NCBI GenBank assembly: GCA_942493365.1
Contig: OW818697.1
Location: forward strand, 1,426,001 to 1,490,000
Source of the DNA: UBA8949 sp942493365
Lineage (GTDB): Bacteria; Bacillota; Clostridia; Saccharofermentanales; UBA5734
Direction of reading: 5' to 3'
Length of the DNA: 64,000 nucleotides
Positions 25,729-33,918 of the stretch are shown here, one piece after another. Every line of letters starts with the position of its first letter. The stretch's first letter is position 1. The notes beneath the pieces were generated by a model. It was not told the origin of the DNA. It made no database searches and saw nothing but the letters and a program-made list of their open reading frames with translations. The translations under genes were made by a program, and so were the position numbers.

Positions 25729-25941
25729 GCGTTGCATCCTCCCTTATTTGTAAGACCTTACTTTATTATAGCGTATTTTCGGCGGCAAATGTTGTCATAA
25801 ATTGACCTGTGAATTGGGCGGATTCGTGACAGCGAAAAAATACCTGAGCTAGTTTAATCAGAAGGCTTTACCAGCAGGGTATGGATAGTTTATTATATAA
25901 ATGCCAATGAAACTCGGCTAAACGAAAGGAATGGTATTGAT

Positions 25942-27420
25942 ATGAAGAAAATTGACTGTGACGTTATCGTTGTCGCAGCAGGTCTGTCAGGGCTTGCTGC
26001 CGCTATCTCGGCCGCAGAAGGCGGTGCAAAGGTAATTGCCTTCGAAAAAGCTCAGGGAACCGGCGGCGCCGCCAACATGGGCATGGGGCCTTTGGGCATC
26101 GGCTCATCCATCCAGCGCAACCAGATGGTGACCATCACCCCCGGCGAAGCATTCCGCAAGCATATGTTTTTTACCCACTACCGGGTTAATGCCCGCCTGG
26201 TCAGAGACTATTATTTCAAGTCCGGCAGCACCATTGACTGGCTCATGAACATGGGCGTGCAATTTGCTGGCGCTCAGCGCGCCTTTGCCGCTGACGAGGC
26301 CACCCGTGGCTACTCCGATGGTGAATTCACCTGGCATGTTGTTCTGCCCGCAGGCGGCGGCCAGCCCGGCCCGCGCTGCGCCAGCACCATGATCAAGTAC
26401 ATGACCGATTACGCCGCTGAATTGGGTGTGGAAATTCTGCTCGAAACCCCGGTCAGCAAAATCATCATGGAAGGCGGCAAAGCCGTCGGCGTCCTGGCTA
26501 AAAACGCAGCCGGCGAAGAGATCGAAGCCAGAGCTGGCGCGGTTATCATTGCCACCGGCGGTTTCGGTGCCAACCCCCAGATGATCAAGGAAGAAACCGG
26601 CTACGAATTCGGCAAAACCATCTACAACTTCGCCATCCCCGGCATGGTCGGCGACGGCCTGAAGATGGCCTGGGCCGCTGGCGCCGGCAAAGTGCCGTGC
26701 ACGATGGAACTGATGTATCAGTTGCCTGATAACATGAACCACTTCGTGCTCGACGGTGCCTTCCGTCAGCCCTGCCTCTGGGTCAATCGTAATGGTGAAC
26801 GCTTCATGCCGGAAGATCAGATCGGTAACACGACCTTCACCGGCAACGCCATCACCGCCCAGCCGGGCATGGTCGCTTATGCCATCTTTGACAGCGCGCT
26901 GCTCAAGAAGTACAAGAAACATGGCCCGGACATGCTGTCCCACATTCATCCGCATGATCTGTATGAAGTCTTCGACGAAGCTTGGGACAAGGATATCGCT
27001 GCTGGATACGAGTCGATCTTTGAAGCCGATACCCTCGAAGAACTGGCCAAAAAAGCCGGTATCAACGTCGACGGCTTTATGGCCCAGATCGAAGAATACA
27101 ACACCATGTGTGATGGCGGCTTTGACGAAGTATTCGAAAAGAACCGTGCCTTCATGCAGCCCATCCGCAAGGGCAAGTTCTACTGCTGCCGTCAGAACGT
27201 CGGTGCCTATGGCTCACTCGGCGGTATCAACATCAACCACCGTACCGAAGTCATGAACGCCCAGTCGCAGGTTATCCCGGGTCTGTATGCAGCCGGTGTT
27301 GACGCCTGCAACATCTTCGGCGACAGCTACCCCTTCACACTGCCCGGCAACACCATGGGCTTCTGCCTCAACAGCGGCCGCATCGCCGGCGAAAATGCCT
27401 CGGCGCTGGTTGTTGGCTGA
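25942..27420 (+). CDS. FAD-dependent fumarate-reductase/succinate-dehydrogenase-family flavoprotein
   Basis: The 492-residue protein has an N-terminal FAD-binding fold (CDVIVVAAGLSGLAAAISAAEGG, with Ala for the first Gly of GxGxxG), a substrate-capping domain and the C-terminal FAD segment GLYAAGVDACNIFGDSYPFTLPGNTMG. It belongs to the fumarate reductase/urocanate reductase/ketosteroid dehydrogenase superfamily. It lacks the FMN-binding domain and signal peptide of secreted members, so it is cytoplasmic. Substrate is unknown. Codon use is strongly biased to C-ending codons (AAC, ATC, GGC), which suggests high expression. It is a single-gene unit with its own terminator. Confidence 0.88.
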   Translation: MKKIDCDVIVVAAGLSGLAAAISAAEGGAKVIAFEKAQGTGGAANMGMGPLGIGSSIQRNQMVTITPGEAFRKHMFFTHYRVNARLVRDYYFKSGSTIDWLMNMGVQFAGAQRAFAADEATRGYSDGEFTWHVVLPAGGGQPGPRCASTMIKYMTDYAAELGVEILLETPVSKIIMEGGKAVGVLAKNAAGEEIEARAGAVIIATGGFGANPQMIKEETGYEFGKTIYNFAIPGMVGDGLKMAWAAGAGKVPCTMELMYQLPDNMNHFVLDGAFRQPCLWVNRNGERFMPEDQIGNTTFTGNAITAQPGMVAYAIFDSALLKKYKKHGPDMLSHIHPHDLYEVFDEAWDKDIAAGYESIFEADTLEELAKKAGINVDGFMAQIEEYNTMCDGGFDEVFEKNRAFMQPIRKGKFYCCRQNVGAYGSLGGININHRTEVMNAQSQVIPGLYAAGVDACNIFGDSYPFTLPGNTMGFCLNSGRIAGENASALVVG

Positions 27421-27446
27421 CATGCCTTGACCCCGCAAAACAATAG

Positions 27447-27483
27447 AAACGATCCGTCAGCGAAAACTGGCGGATCGTTTTTA
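27447..27483 (+). terminator. Terminator of the flavoprotein gene
   Basis: AAACGATCCGTCAG pairs with CTGGCGGATCGTTT around a six-base loop and ends in a T-rich run. Confidence 0.88.
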
Positions 27484-27497
27484 TGTTGTGCCAAAGC

Positions 27498-27528
27498 AAA
27501 AGCCTCTGACTGGATGTCAGAGGCTTTT
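27498..27528. terminator. Bidirectional hairpin between convergent genes
   Basis: AAAAGCCTCTGAC and GTCAGAGGCTTTT are perfect 13-base arms with a five-base loop, with T-runs on both strands. It serves the leftward DUF4870-like gene (stop at 27553) and backs up the flavoprotein terminator. Confidence 0.8.
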
Positions 27529-27552
27529 GGGTCAGTTAAATTGGGTAGGTGA

Positions 27553-28014
27553 TCAGCCGATTTTGGTATTGGAATACTTTTCGGCCAGGTTGCCAATAAA
27601 GGGAATCTTGAACATTTTGTACATGTAGGCATTGTACAGCGCGTAAATTTCCAGGGCCCATAAACCGATCGAGATAATGAAAAAGATCCATCCGATTGCT
27701 ATCGAAGCAGTAGAAGGCACAGATCCCCAGCCGAATCCAATACGAACTTGTGTAACACTAACAAGGATTCCGCCGATCAAGGTCACAACGACAAAGTAAA
27801 CAGCACAGAGCAGGAGCGCCTGGAGCGCATGGAAACGAACAAAGCTGCTTTGCTTTTCCAGAATGAAGACGACCAATGGCGCCAGCCATAAAACCCATCC
27901 AATAATGGGGATTCCGGCCAGGATACCGCCGGCCAGATAGACAAGCAGCGCTACAATGTTGGCATCCAAATTGCCGATCGAGGATTTGTGGGGTCCGACT
28001 TGAACTGATGTCAT
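27553..28014 (-). CDS. DUF4870-like membrane protein (153 aa)
   Basis: The protein has about three to four hydrophobic segments. The pattern NLDANIVALLVYLAGGILAG, then FVRFHALQALLL, then a C-terminal YNAYMYKMFKIPFIGNLAEKYS is the DUF4870 (Tic20-like) layout. The function is unknown. ATG 28014 follows AGGAGG; earlier in-frame starts lack a site. The gene at 28197 on the other strand encodes a shorter protein of the same type, so two related genes lie head to head. Confidence 0.8.
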   Translation of the reverse strand: MTSVQVGPHKSSIGNLDANIVALLVYLAGGILAGIPIIGWVLWLAPLVVFILEKQSSFVRFHALQALLLCAVYFVVVTLIGGILVSVTQVRIGFGWGSVPSTASIAIGWIFFIISIGLWALEIYALYNAYMYKMFKIPFIGNLAEKYSNTKIG

Positions 28015-28112
28015 AAAAATACCTCCTGAATTAATGAAAGTGTTAGCTATACAGTCATTATAGACCTTTCTTGTCAAGAAAACCACTATCAATCAAATTG
28101 TGCAAAAATTAG

Positions 28113-28160
28113 TTTGACAATCAAATATTTATTGCAAATTGATCGTGAGGTAACTATAAT
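28113..28160 (+). promoter_or_regulatory. Promoter with TTTGACAATCAAA dyad upstream of -35
   Basis: TTGCAA (28132-28137), 17 bases and TATAAT (28155-28160) form a good promoter. The dyad TTTGACAATCAAA (28113-28125) lies just upstream. It recurs almost identically at 28595 before the gtrA-like gene. The size and symmetry suit a MarR-type operator, but the regulator is not in the window. Confidence 0.6.
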
Positions 28161-28196
28161 TGTGATCATAACCAGAATACCGAAAGGGGAATCATC

Positions 28197-28505
28197 ATGT
28201 TTGAAAAAGATCAAGTCACAAAAGGCTTGCCGATCGCCATTCTTATGTACATTTTCCCGATCCTGTTTTTCCTGCCGATGGTCATGGACGACTACAAAAC
28301 CGAATACTGCAAATTTCACGCCAATCAGGCCCTGTTGATCTTCCTGATTTATTTAATCGGCAGCGTTCTGTTCATCACTATTATTCTACCGATTCTTTGC
28401 TACATTGCGGCCGTGGTCTGCATCGTTTTCGGCATCATTTCAGCCCTCAACGGCTCCAAACAGCCCATTCCGCTGATCGGCGGCATCAACCTGATCAACA
28501 AGTAA
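28197..28505 (+). CDS. Short DUF4870-like membrane protein (102 aa)
   Basis: The protein has two to three hydrophobic segments and the DUF4870-type core KFHANQALLIFLIY, followed by a C-terminal IPLIGGINLINK. It is a shorter relative of the divergent gene at 27553. The function is unknown. ATG 28197 has an AGGGGA site. The promoter lies at 28132-28160 and a terminator follows at 28543, so the gene is monocistronic. Confidence 0.8.
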   Translation: MFEKDQVTKGLPIAILMYIFPILFFLPMVMDDYKTEYCKFHANQALLIFLIYLIGSVLFITIILPILCYIAAVVCIVFGIISALNGSKQPIPLIGGINLINK

Positions 28506-28542
28506 ATGCCAGACAGTGCAGTGAACTTGTGACGTGAAATCC

Positions 28543-28572
28543 AGCCTCGGCGCACGCTGCCGAGGCTTTTTT
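28543..28572 (+). terminator. Terminator of the short DUF4870-like gene
   Basis: AGCCTCGGC and GCCGAGGCT pair around a seven-base loop and are followed by six T. Confidence 0.9.
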
Positions 28573-28594
28573 CATTGGTTAAACTATTTATTAG

Positions 28595-28641
28595 TTTGAT
28601 AATCAAATTTTAATTTGCATTTTGATAAAATATGTTATGAT
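28595..28641 (+). promoter_or_regulatory. Promoter with TTTGATAATCAAA dyad
   Basis: The dyad at 28595-28607 lies just before TTTGCA (28614-28619), 16 bases and TATGAT (28636-28641). The order and spacing of dyad and -35 resemble the promoter at 28113-28160, so both genes probably answer to one regulator. Confidence 0.5.
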
Positions 28642-28671
28642 AGACAAAATACATTTGAAATCAGGTGAAGT

Positions 28672-29166
28672 ATGGAAACAGATAACAACAAACCGGTCAA
28701 GTCAGAAATTGAAATTGAGAACGAAAAACTAATTAAATCCGAGAAGTTAAAAGAACGTATCAGGTTTATCAAGTTTACAGCGTTCTCAGCGTCGGCTGGC
28801 GCTATCCAATTTGGTAGCTCAACTCTTTTATATGAGGTTGCCGGGTTACCTGAGTGGCTTGCCTATCTGATCGGCCTTGTGTTGTCAGTTATTTATAATT
28901 TTACGATCAACCGACGATTTACATTTCGGTCTGTTACTAATTACAAACTTGGTATGCTCAAAGTATTCTGTTATTACGCCGTTTTTACACCATTGTCACT
29001 GTGGTGGTTTGACGCACTGATTGATTTCGGTTGGAATTTCTATATTGTTCAGATCGGTACCATGCTAATCAATTTCATCACGGAATTTTTGTTCTGCAAA
29101 TTTGTTGTCTATAAAAATTCCATTGACAATAGAATTTCGTCGAATAACATCGATAAAACCCCTTGA
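28672..29166 (+). CDS. GtrA-like membrane protein
   Basis: The 164-residue protein has four transmembrane segments (about residues 35-55, 60-85, 100-122 and 125-150). It matches the GtrA family by RFIKFTAFSASAGAIQFGSS, LSVIYNFTINRRFTFR near the second segment and the C-terminal FCKFVVYKN. GtrA proteins are thought to help move undecaprenyl-linked sugars across the membrane. No glycosyltransferase is adjacent. The gene is more AT-rich than its neighbours, which may mean recent acquisition. ATG 28672 has AGGTGA upstream. Confidence 0.85.
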   Translation: METDNNKPVKSEIEIENEKLIKSEKLKERIRFIKFTAFSASAGAIQFGSSTLLYEVAGLPEWLAYLIGLVLSVIYNFTINRRFTFRSVTNYKLGMLKVFCYYAVFTPLSLWWFDALIDFGWNFYIVQIGTMLINFITEFLFCKFVVYKNSIDNRISSNNIDKTP

Positions 29167-29215
29167 CAATGCCAGACTAATGCGGTAGTCTGCATGTAGA
29201 CGATCGCACTAGTCT
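29163..29215 (+). promoter_or_regulatory. Promoter with tandem BlaI/MecI-type operators
   Basis: TTGACA (29163-29168), 17 bases and TAGTCT (29186-29191) form the promoter. The operators AGACTAATGCGGTAGTCT (29174-29191) and AGACGATCGCACTAGTCT (29198-29215) overlap the -10 and start site. Autorepression by the downstream BlaI-like protein is expected. Confidence 0.82.
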
Positions 29216-29226
29216 GGAGGTTCAAG

Positions 29227-29586
29227 ATGGATTCACCCAAATTATTTGAAGCGGAGCTCAAACTGATGGAGCTGGTCTGGCAACACGAACCGGTGACCGC
29301 CAAAGACCTGAGCCTGTTGGCTGCCGAGCAAATCGGCTGGAACAAAAACACCACCTACACCATCATCAAAAAGCTGATTGAGAAACGGTTTGTTGCGCGC
29401 AGCGAACCGGGTTTTGTCTGCGCATCGCTGGTCAAAAAGCAGGATGTTCGTCAGGCCGAAACCAATTCGCTGATCGACCGTCTGTACAATGGATCGCGCC
29501 AGGCGTTTTTTGCCGCGCTGTTCCAAAATGAAAAACTGAGCGAAGCCGACGTCGCCGCCCTTAAAGACCTGATCGAGAAGCGGTGA
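29227..29586 (+). CDS. BlaI/MecI/CopY-family transcriptional repressor
   Basis: The 119-residue protein has a winged helix (about residues 5-75: AELKLMELVWQHEP, TAKDLS, KNTTYTIIKKLIEKRFV) and a C-terminal dimerisation helix pair. BlaI-type repressors bind TACA/AGACTA-type dyads and are removed by cleavage by the partner M56 metalloprotease. ATG 29227 follows GGAGG. The stop codon overlaps the M56 gene start by 4 bases. The operator pair upstream, and the same pair at 21906-21943, are its predicted targets. Confidence 0.92.
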   Translation: MDSPKLFEAELKLMELVWQHEPVTAKDLSLLAAEQIGWNKNTTYTIIKKLIEKRFVARSEPGFVCASLVKKQDVRQAETNSLIDRLYNGSRQAFFAALFQNEKLSEADVAALKDLIEKR

Positions 29587-30509
29587 GTGCGATGCTGGCT
29601 GAAGCGTTTTACTGGCTCTTGAACATGAGCATCGTCGGCTCGGCCGTTGGATTGATCATCCTGCTGCTGCGGCGCATTCGCCCTTTGCCGCGACGGCTGG
29701 TCTGCTGGCTGTGGCTGATCCCGCTGCTGCGCTTCTGGCTGCCAATCAGTTTTGCCAGTCAGTTTAGCCTGATCAATTTGCTGGCCGGCGTGACGGTACG
29801 CACCATACCGGTTTTTACATTCAATGATACGCCGCTGTTTTACTATTCAAACTTCGTTCAAGCGGCCGGCCAATACAACCCACTCATCTACAAAACCGAT
29901 GCCCTGGCGACGGTCTTCACGGTCTGCTCGCTAATCTGGGTCGTGGTTTTTCTGGCGCTGCTTCTGACGATGCTGCTGCTTTACCGCTTTTCGGGGCAGG
30001 CCATCCGCCAGGCCACGCTGGTCCAGGACAACGTTTACCGGTCGGCGCACATTACAGCGCCAGCTGTCTACGGGATATTCAAACCCCGGATCATAGTGCC
30101 GAACGATCTGCCCGATGAAGATCTGGCCTTCGTTCTGCTCCACGAAAACGCCCATATTCAGCGCCGGGACAATCTGCTGCGCGCCGTTGCCCTGACGACG
30201 GCCTGCCTGCACTGGTTCAATCCGCTGGCCTGGGTTTATCTCAAACTGTATTTTGCCGACATGGAACTGGCCTGTGACGCCAGAGTGCTTCGGCAAATCG
30301 ACCGTGACGGCCAAAAGGCCTACGCGACGGCTTTGCTGCGCTGCGCAGCCGGCCCGTCCCTGTTCGTCTCGGCCTTCGGCGGGGCCAGGATTCGCGTGCG
30401 CCTCGAACACATTTTGTCCTATCGAAAACTGACGCTGGCGGCAGGCCTGGTTTTTGCGCTGCTGGTGCTGGTGGTGGCCGTAGCCTTGCTGTCCAATGCC
30501 CAGACCTGA
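29583..30509 (+). CDS. BlaR1/MecR1-like M56 metallopeptidase lacking the sensor domain
   Basis: The 308-residue protein has about four transmembrane segments (near residues 10-30, 38-58, 110-135 and 280-305) and a zinc-protease site HENAH near residue 190 with the family context FVLLHENAHIQRRDNLL. BlaR1 proteins are about 580-600 residues and end in an extracellular penicillin-binding sensor. Here the protein stops just after the last membrane segment, so no sensor is attached. The start is GTG 29583, coupled to blaI by a 4-base overlap (ATG 29592 is an alternative). It probably inactivates the BlaI-like repressor on a signal received through another protein. Confidence 0.88.
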   Translation: MSAMLAEAFYWLLNMSIVGSAVGLIILLLRRIRPLPRRLVCWLWLIPLLRFWLPISFASQFSLINLLAGVTVRTIPVFTFNDTPLFYYSNFVQAAGQYNPLIYKTDALATVFTVCSLIWVVVFLALLLTMLLLYRFSGQAIRQATLVQDNVYRSAHITAPAVYGIFKPRIIVPNDLPDEDLAFVLLHENAHIQRRDNLLRAVALTTACLHWFNPLAWVYLKLYFADMELACDARVLRQIDRDGQKAYATALLRCAAGPSLFVSAFGGARIRVRLEHILSYRKLTLAAGLVFALLVLVVAVALLSNAQT

Positions 30510-30524
30510 AAGGGAGGATGACAG

Positions 30525-32030
30525 ATGAACAAGTATCGGAAATTTTACCTCGCCTCAGTTGCCATCACCGCCGCCGTAGTGGCCTATCCGATTTATATGG
30601 GACTGATTGTCGTGCAGACCTTCCTGCAAAACGGCGTCGTCTATTCCGATCAATACCCCAAATACATCATTCCCTATACGCCGCTCGGACTAGCCCTCCT
30701 GCTGTCCATTGCGTTGCTGCCGCTGGCCTTCCGGTTTTTCCCAAAGCACACCTTGCTGGTGTCGTCCCTCGTGGGGACGGGCGTGTTTTTTGCGGCTGAA
30801 CTGCTATTGGAGAAAGTGCCGGTTGTCGTTGCGATGTCGATTGCGTTACCGTTGGAATCTTGGCAATTGAGTTTGTGTATGACCACCCCTGAAGTATTGC
30901 GAGCGCTCGGCGAGCCCATCTATGCCGCCGACAACCCTGCCTTCAAAATCCATTTCTATATGATTGCCCTAATTATTCTGCTGGCCACGCTGAACACCGT
31001 GGTCGGTCTGTCCAAGATGGTCCGTAGCGGCGACCGGCAACGCCGCCGCCCGCTAATCGCGCAGTTGGTCTCGGTGATCATCCTGATCGGCCTCTGTATC
31101 CTGGCCTGCTTCACAGCCTTTTACCGCAACGGCACGCTGCAGATTTCGACGTTGTCGGCTGTTTTGATGGGCTTGTTTTTTGTCACCCTCGGGACGGTGG
31201 CGGGGATTTACATCGGCAGCCTATTCTATGGCCGCCGCCCGCTGCTTGCGCTGGGTCTGCCGGCTCTATCAGCCATGATCATCACGATCGCCATGTATCT
31301 GGGCGAATTGGTGCTGATGGACGGGGTGCTCTATCGCTTTGGCGTCGACGCGTTTTATGCCCCCTTGGGTCTTATGCCACTGGCGCCGGTTGATTTGCTG
31401 ATCATTGTGCTGTCAGGCGGGCTGACCTATGTCATCCTTTGGCTGGTGAATCATCACAAATCACGAAAAACGGGGCGCGGGGGAACTGTTCAAAGTCTGG
31501 GTGCTCTTTTCATAGCCGTCTCGATAGTCCTGTCGGGCTGCGCTGCGAACACAAATCAAACGCTGCCCATGACCTTCGATGCAAACGGGGATTATCTTGG
31601 CTTTCAAAACTTGCCGACAAGTTATAGCTCTGAGCAAGCCGCGGCCGACGGCACTGTATTCATGGAAAATTTGCAGATGAAAAGTGGTGCTGAAATATGG
31701 GCTGATTTTCAGGCCGAAACGGCGGCTGGGGCGGTCGACTCCATCCGCATAGTCAATTCAAATGATGACCAGTTATGGTTTCTGGATGTCTTTCACTTCA
31801 GTGACGGCTATCGCGTCTTCTATTCTGATTCAACAGATCTCAAAGATCAAAGCTACAAGTACCTGCGTGTTCTGACCGGCACTTTGCCAAACGCCGTCAA
31901 ACCTGGCACGGTCACGGTGCTGACCGACGATCTTAATCTGACCTACGAAGACGTCATGTGGACATTTTTATCCAGTCAATACACGCCGCCGGCCGATATT
32001 CCGAAATTCAAAATGATCCCGATTGCCTAG
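30525..32030 (+). CDS. Polytopic membrane protein fused to a lipoprotein-like extracellular domain
   Basis: The 501-residue protein has about eight transmembrane segments in residues 5-315. A basic cytoplasmic linker (HHKSRKTGRG) follows. Then comes a ninth hydrophobic segment ending in VLSGC at Cys339, which looks exactly like a lipoprotein signal and lipobox. The last 160 residues form a soluble domain with SDGYRVFYSDSTD. I do not recognise a family. It follows the M56 gene by 15 bases and is the third gene of the BlaI-controlled operon, so it is a candidate sensor or effector. No alternative start codon exists at the internal signal, so it appears to be a true fusion. Confidence 0.75.
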   Translation: MNKYRKFYLASVAITAAVVAYPIYMGLIVVQTFLQNGVVYSDQYPKYIIPYTPLGLALLLSIALLPLAFRFFPKHTLLVSSLVGTGVFFAAELLLEKVPVVVAMSIALPLESWQLSLCMTTPEVLRALGEPIYAADNPAFKIHFYMIALIILLATLNTVVGLSKMVRSGDRQRRRPLIAQLVSVIILIGLCILACFTAFYRNGTLQISTLSAVLMGLFFVTLGTVAGIYIGSLFYGRRPLLALGLPALSAMIITIAMYLGELVLMDGVLYRFGVDAFYAPLGLMPLAPVDLLIIVLSGGLTYVILWLVNHHKSRKTGRGGTVQSLGALFIAVSIVLSGCAANTNQTLPMTFDANGDYLGFQNLPTSYSSEQAAADGTVFMENLQMKSGAEIWADFQAETAAGAVDSIRIVNSNDDQLWFLDVFHFSDGYRVFYSDSTDLKDQSYKYLRVLTGTLPNAVKPGTVTVLTDDLNLTYEDVMWTFLSSQYTPPADIPKFKMIPIA

Positions 32031-32115
32031 CTGGCGAATAATTGTCATTTGCCAGATGGCGGCTGATTTGATAAGCTTTGGATAAATCAATCTGCCAAGG
32101 CTGGAGAATGCTCAA

Positions 32116-33330
32116 ATGCTGCTGAGTTTGGCCGTCATCATTTTACTGGGATTTGCCCTGCAAGGCTTGTTGAACTTGATCAAACTGCCTGGTTTGCTGG
32201 GCTATCTGATCGCTGGTCTGGCTTTGGGACCCTTCGCTCTGAACCTGATTTCGCCAGACGTACTGGGCATTTCCGCCGATCTGCGCAAAATCGCGCTGAT
32301 CGTGATCTTGGTGCGCGCCGGCCTGGCGCTGGACCTGCGCGACCTGCGCCGGGTGGGGCGGCCGGCCATCCTGTTGGGCTTCATCCCGGCGACCTTGGAA
32401 ATCGGCGGCGCGATGCTGCTGGCCAGCATGGTTTTTGGCCTGCCGCTGCTCGAGGCCGCTCTGCTCGGCGCGGCTCTGGCGGCCGTATCACCGGCGATCG
32501 TTATCCCGGCAATGCTGCGCCTGATGGACAGCGGCCGCGGCCGTGATAAAGGTATCCCGCAAATGATCATGGCCGGCGCGACGGTCGACAACATTTTTGT
32601 GGTGATCGTTTTTACCGTCCTTTTATCGACGGCGACCGGCGGCACCTGGCAGCCGCAGATGCTGTTCAATATTCCCCTTTCGATAATGTCTGGCCTGGCC
32701 GTCGGTGTGGCGGTCGGCCTGACAATAGCGTTTATTTTCAAAAAATTCCATCTGCGCGATACCGTCAAGGTTATCTTGGTTCTGGGACTTTCGTTTTTGA
32801 TCGTCGGGGCCGAAAACCTGATCAACCGCCGGCTGCCGTTCTCCGCCATCCTGGCGGTTGTGGCCTTGGCAGTGACGCTTAGTGAGCGCAATGAAAATCT
32901 GACCCAGCGCTTGTCGGGCAAGTTTGGCAAGCTGTGGGTGGGGGCCGAACTGATCCTGTTTGTCATGGTCGGTGCTTTGGTCGACCTGCGTGTCATCTGG
33001 CAATACCTGCTGCCGGCTCTGGTCATCGTCGTGGGGGTCATGATTTTTCGGACTGCCGGCGTCGTGCTCAGCACGATCAGAACCGGCCTCAACGCTAGAG
33101 AACGGGCCTTCGTGGTCATCGCCAGCCTGCCCAAGGCCTCGCTGCAAGCGGTGCTCGGCGCGCTGCCCTTGGCCGCCGGGCTGGGCAGCGGCCAATTCAT
33201 TTTAGCGGTCTCGATTGTTGCCATCATTTTGACCGCCCCCGCCGGCAGCATCGCCATCGATAAAACCAGCTCGCGGCTGCTGAGCCATTCTAAAAATATC
33301 TGCGAACCAAAAGTCAAAAAATCCGTCTAA
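32116..33330 (+). CDS. Cation:proton antiporter (CPA2/Kef-type transmembrane domain)
   Basis: The 404-residue protein has 12-13 hydrophobic segments throughout and starts LLSLAVIILLGFALQGLLNL, then KLPGLLGYLIAGLALGP. The segments SPAIVIPAML and GATVDNIFVVIVFT carry the acidic residue and Pro expected in the ion-binding region of Na+/H+ exchangers of the CPA family. There is no C-terminal nucleotide-binding (TrkA-N) domain. It probably exchanges Na+ or K+ for protons. A flavodoxin gene follows after 25 bases on the same transcript. Confidence 0.88.
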   Translation: MLLSLAVIILLGFALQGLLNLIKLPGLLGYLIAGLALGPFALNLISPDVLGISADLRKIALIVILVRAGLALDLRDLRRVGRPAILLGFIPATLEIGGAMLLASMVFGLPLLEAALLGAALAAVSPAIVIPAMLRLMDSGRGRDKGIPQMIMAGATVDNIFVVIVFTVLLSTATGGTWQPQMLFNIPLSIMSGLAVGVAVGLTIAFIFKKFHLRDTVKVILVLGLSFLIVGAENLINRRLPFSAILAVVALAVTLSERNENLTQRLSGKFGKLWVGAELILFVMVGALVDLRVIWQYLLPALVIVVGVMIFRTAGVVLSTIRTGLNARERAFVVIASLPKASLQAVLGALPLAAGLGSGQFILAVSIVAIILTAPAGSIAIDKTSSRLLSHSKNICEPKVKKSV

Positions 33331-33355
33331 ATGTCATAGAAAGAAGGAAACAAAG

Positions 33356-33844
33356 ATGAAGATGATCGTTTACTACTCATTGTCCGGCAAGACCCAGCAA
33401 CTGGCGCAAGCGCTGGCAGCCGCCACGGGCGCCGAAACCCTGCGCATTAAGGACGAGAAATCTCGCCGCGGTTTCTTTGGCTTCATCAGATCCGGTTATG
33501 AAAGCGCGACCGGCCGCCCAGGCCAAATCAAAACGCTGGAACCCCCTCTGGATGCCGCTCAATTCGCCGCCTTCGACGGGGTCATCCTGATGGGCCCAAC
33601 ATGGGCGGGGAGCCTTTGCAGCCCGCTGCGAGCCTTTCTGATGCAATACGGCGCCGCGATCGGCAAGTACGCGATGATCATGACCTGCGGTGATGAGACG
33701 CGGCCGCTGGAAAAAACGTTGACGGCCGTCAGCCAGCTCTGCGGCAAACCCGCTGTGTATCATTGCTCGATCAGCTCACCGCCGGCGGATTATGCGGCAA
33801 GGGTGACGAAAATCAGTTCACAACTGGTCAAACTACTCAAATAA
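33356..33844 (+). CDS. Flavodoxin-family protein
   Basis: The 162-residue protein has an FMN-binding P-loop-like start (VYYSLSGKTQQLAQAL) and the second loop FDGVILMGPTWAGSLCSPLRAFL. It is larger and more basic than classic electron-carrier flavodoxins. It may be an NAD(P)H-dependent reductase-like or MioC/WrbA-like protein. ATG 33356 follows AAGGA. Its position just after the antiporter suggests co-expression, but I see no functional link. Confidence 0.85.
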   Translation: MKMIVYYSLSGKTQQLAQALAAATGAETLRIKDEKSRRGFFGFIRSGYESATGRPGQIKTLEPPLDAAQFAAFDGVILMGPTWAGSLCSPLRAFLMQYGAAIGKYAMIMTCGDETRPLEKTLTAVSQLCGKPAVYHCSISSPPADYAARVTKISSQLVKLLK

Positions 33845-33918
33845 TGATATAAATTTAATCAGCCTCGAAAAACTTCCCCAAACGCGACCCGCCATTTCGG
33901 ACAACAAGGAGAAGAAAC

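Noticed and set aside
25738..25941. Possible riboswitch (glmS-like or other) between nagB and the flavoprotein gene
   Set aside because: I found a promoter-like minus-strand TATAAT but no conserved riboswitch core or terminator/antiterminator pair.
32030..32078. Hairpin CTGGCGAAT / ATTTGCCAG after the polytopic fusion gene
   Set aside because: The 9-bp stem is followed by GC-rich sequence rather than a T-run, so I did not call a terminator. It may be weak or not functional.
32202..33317. 371-codon minus-strand frame
   Set aside because: It is antisense to the cation:proton antiporter, which has clear membrane segments. The antisense protein is Arg/Thr/Ser-rich with no domain.
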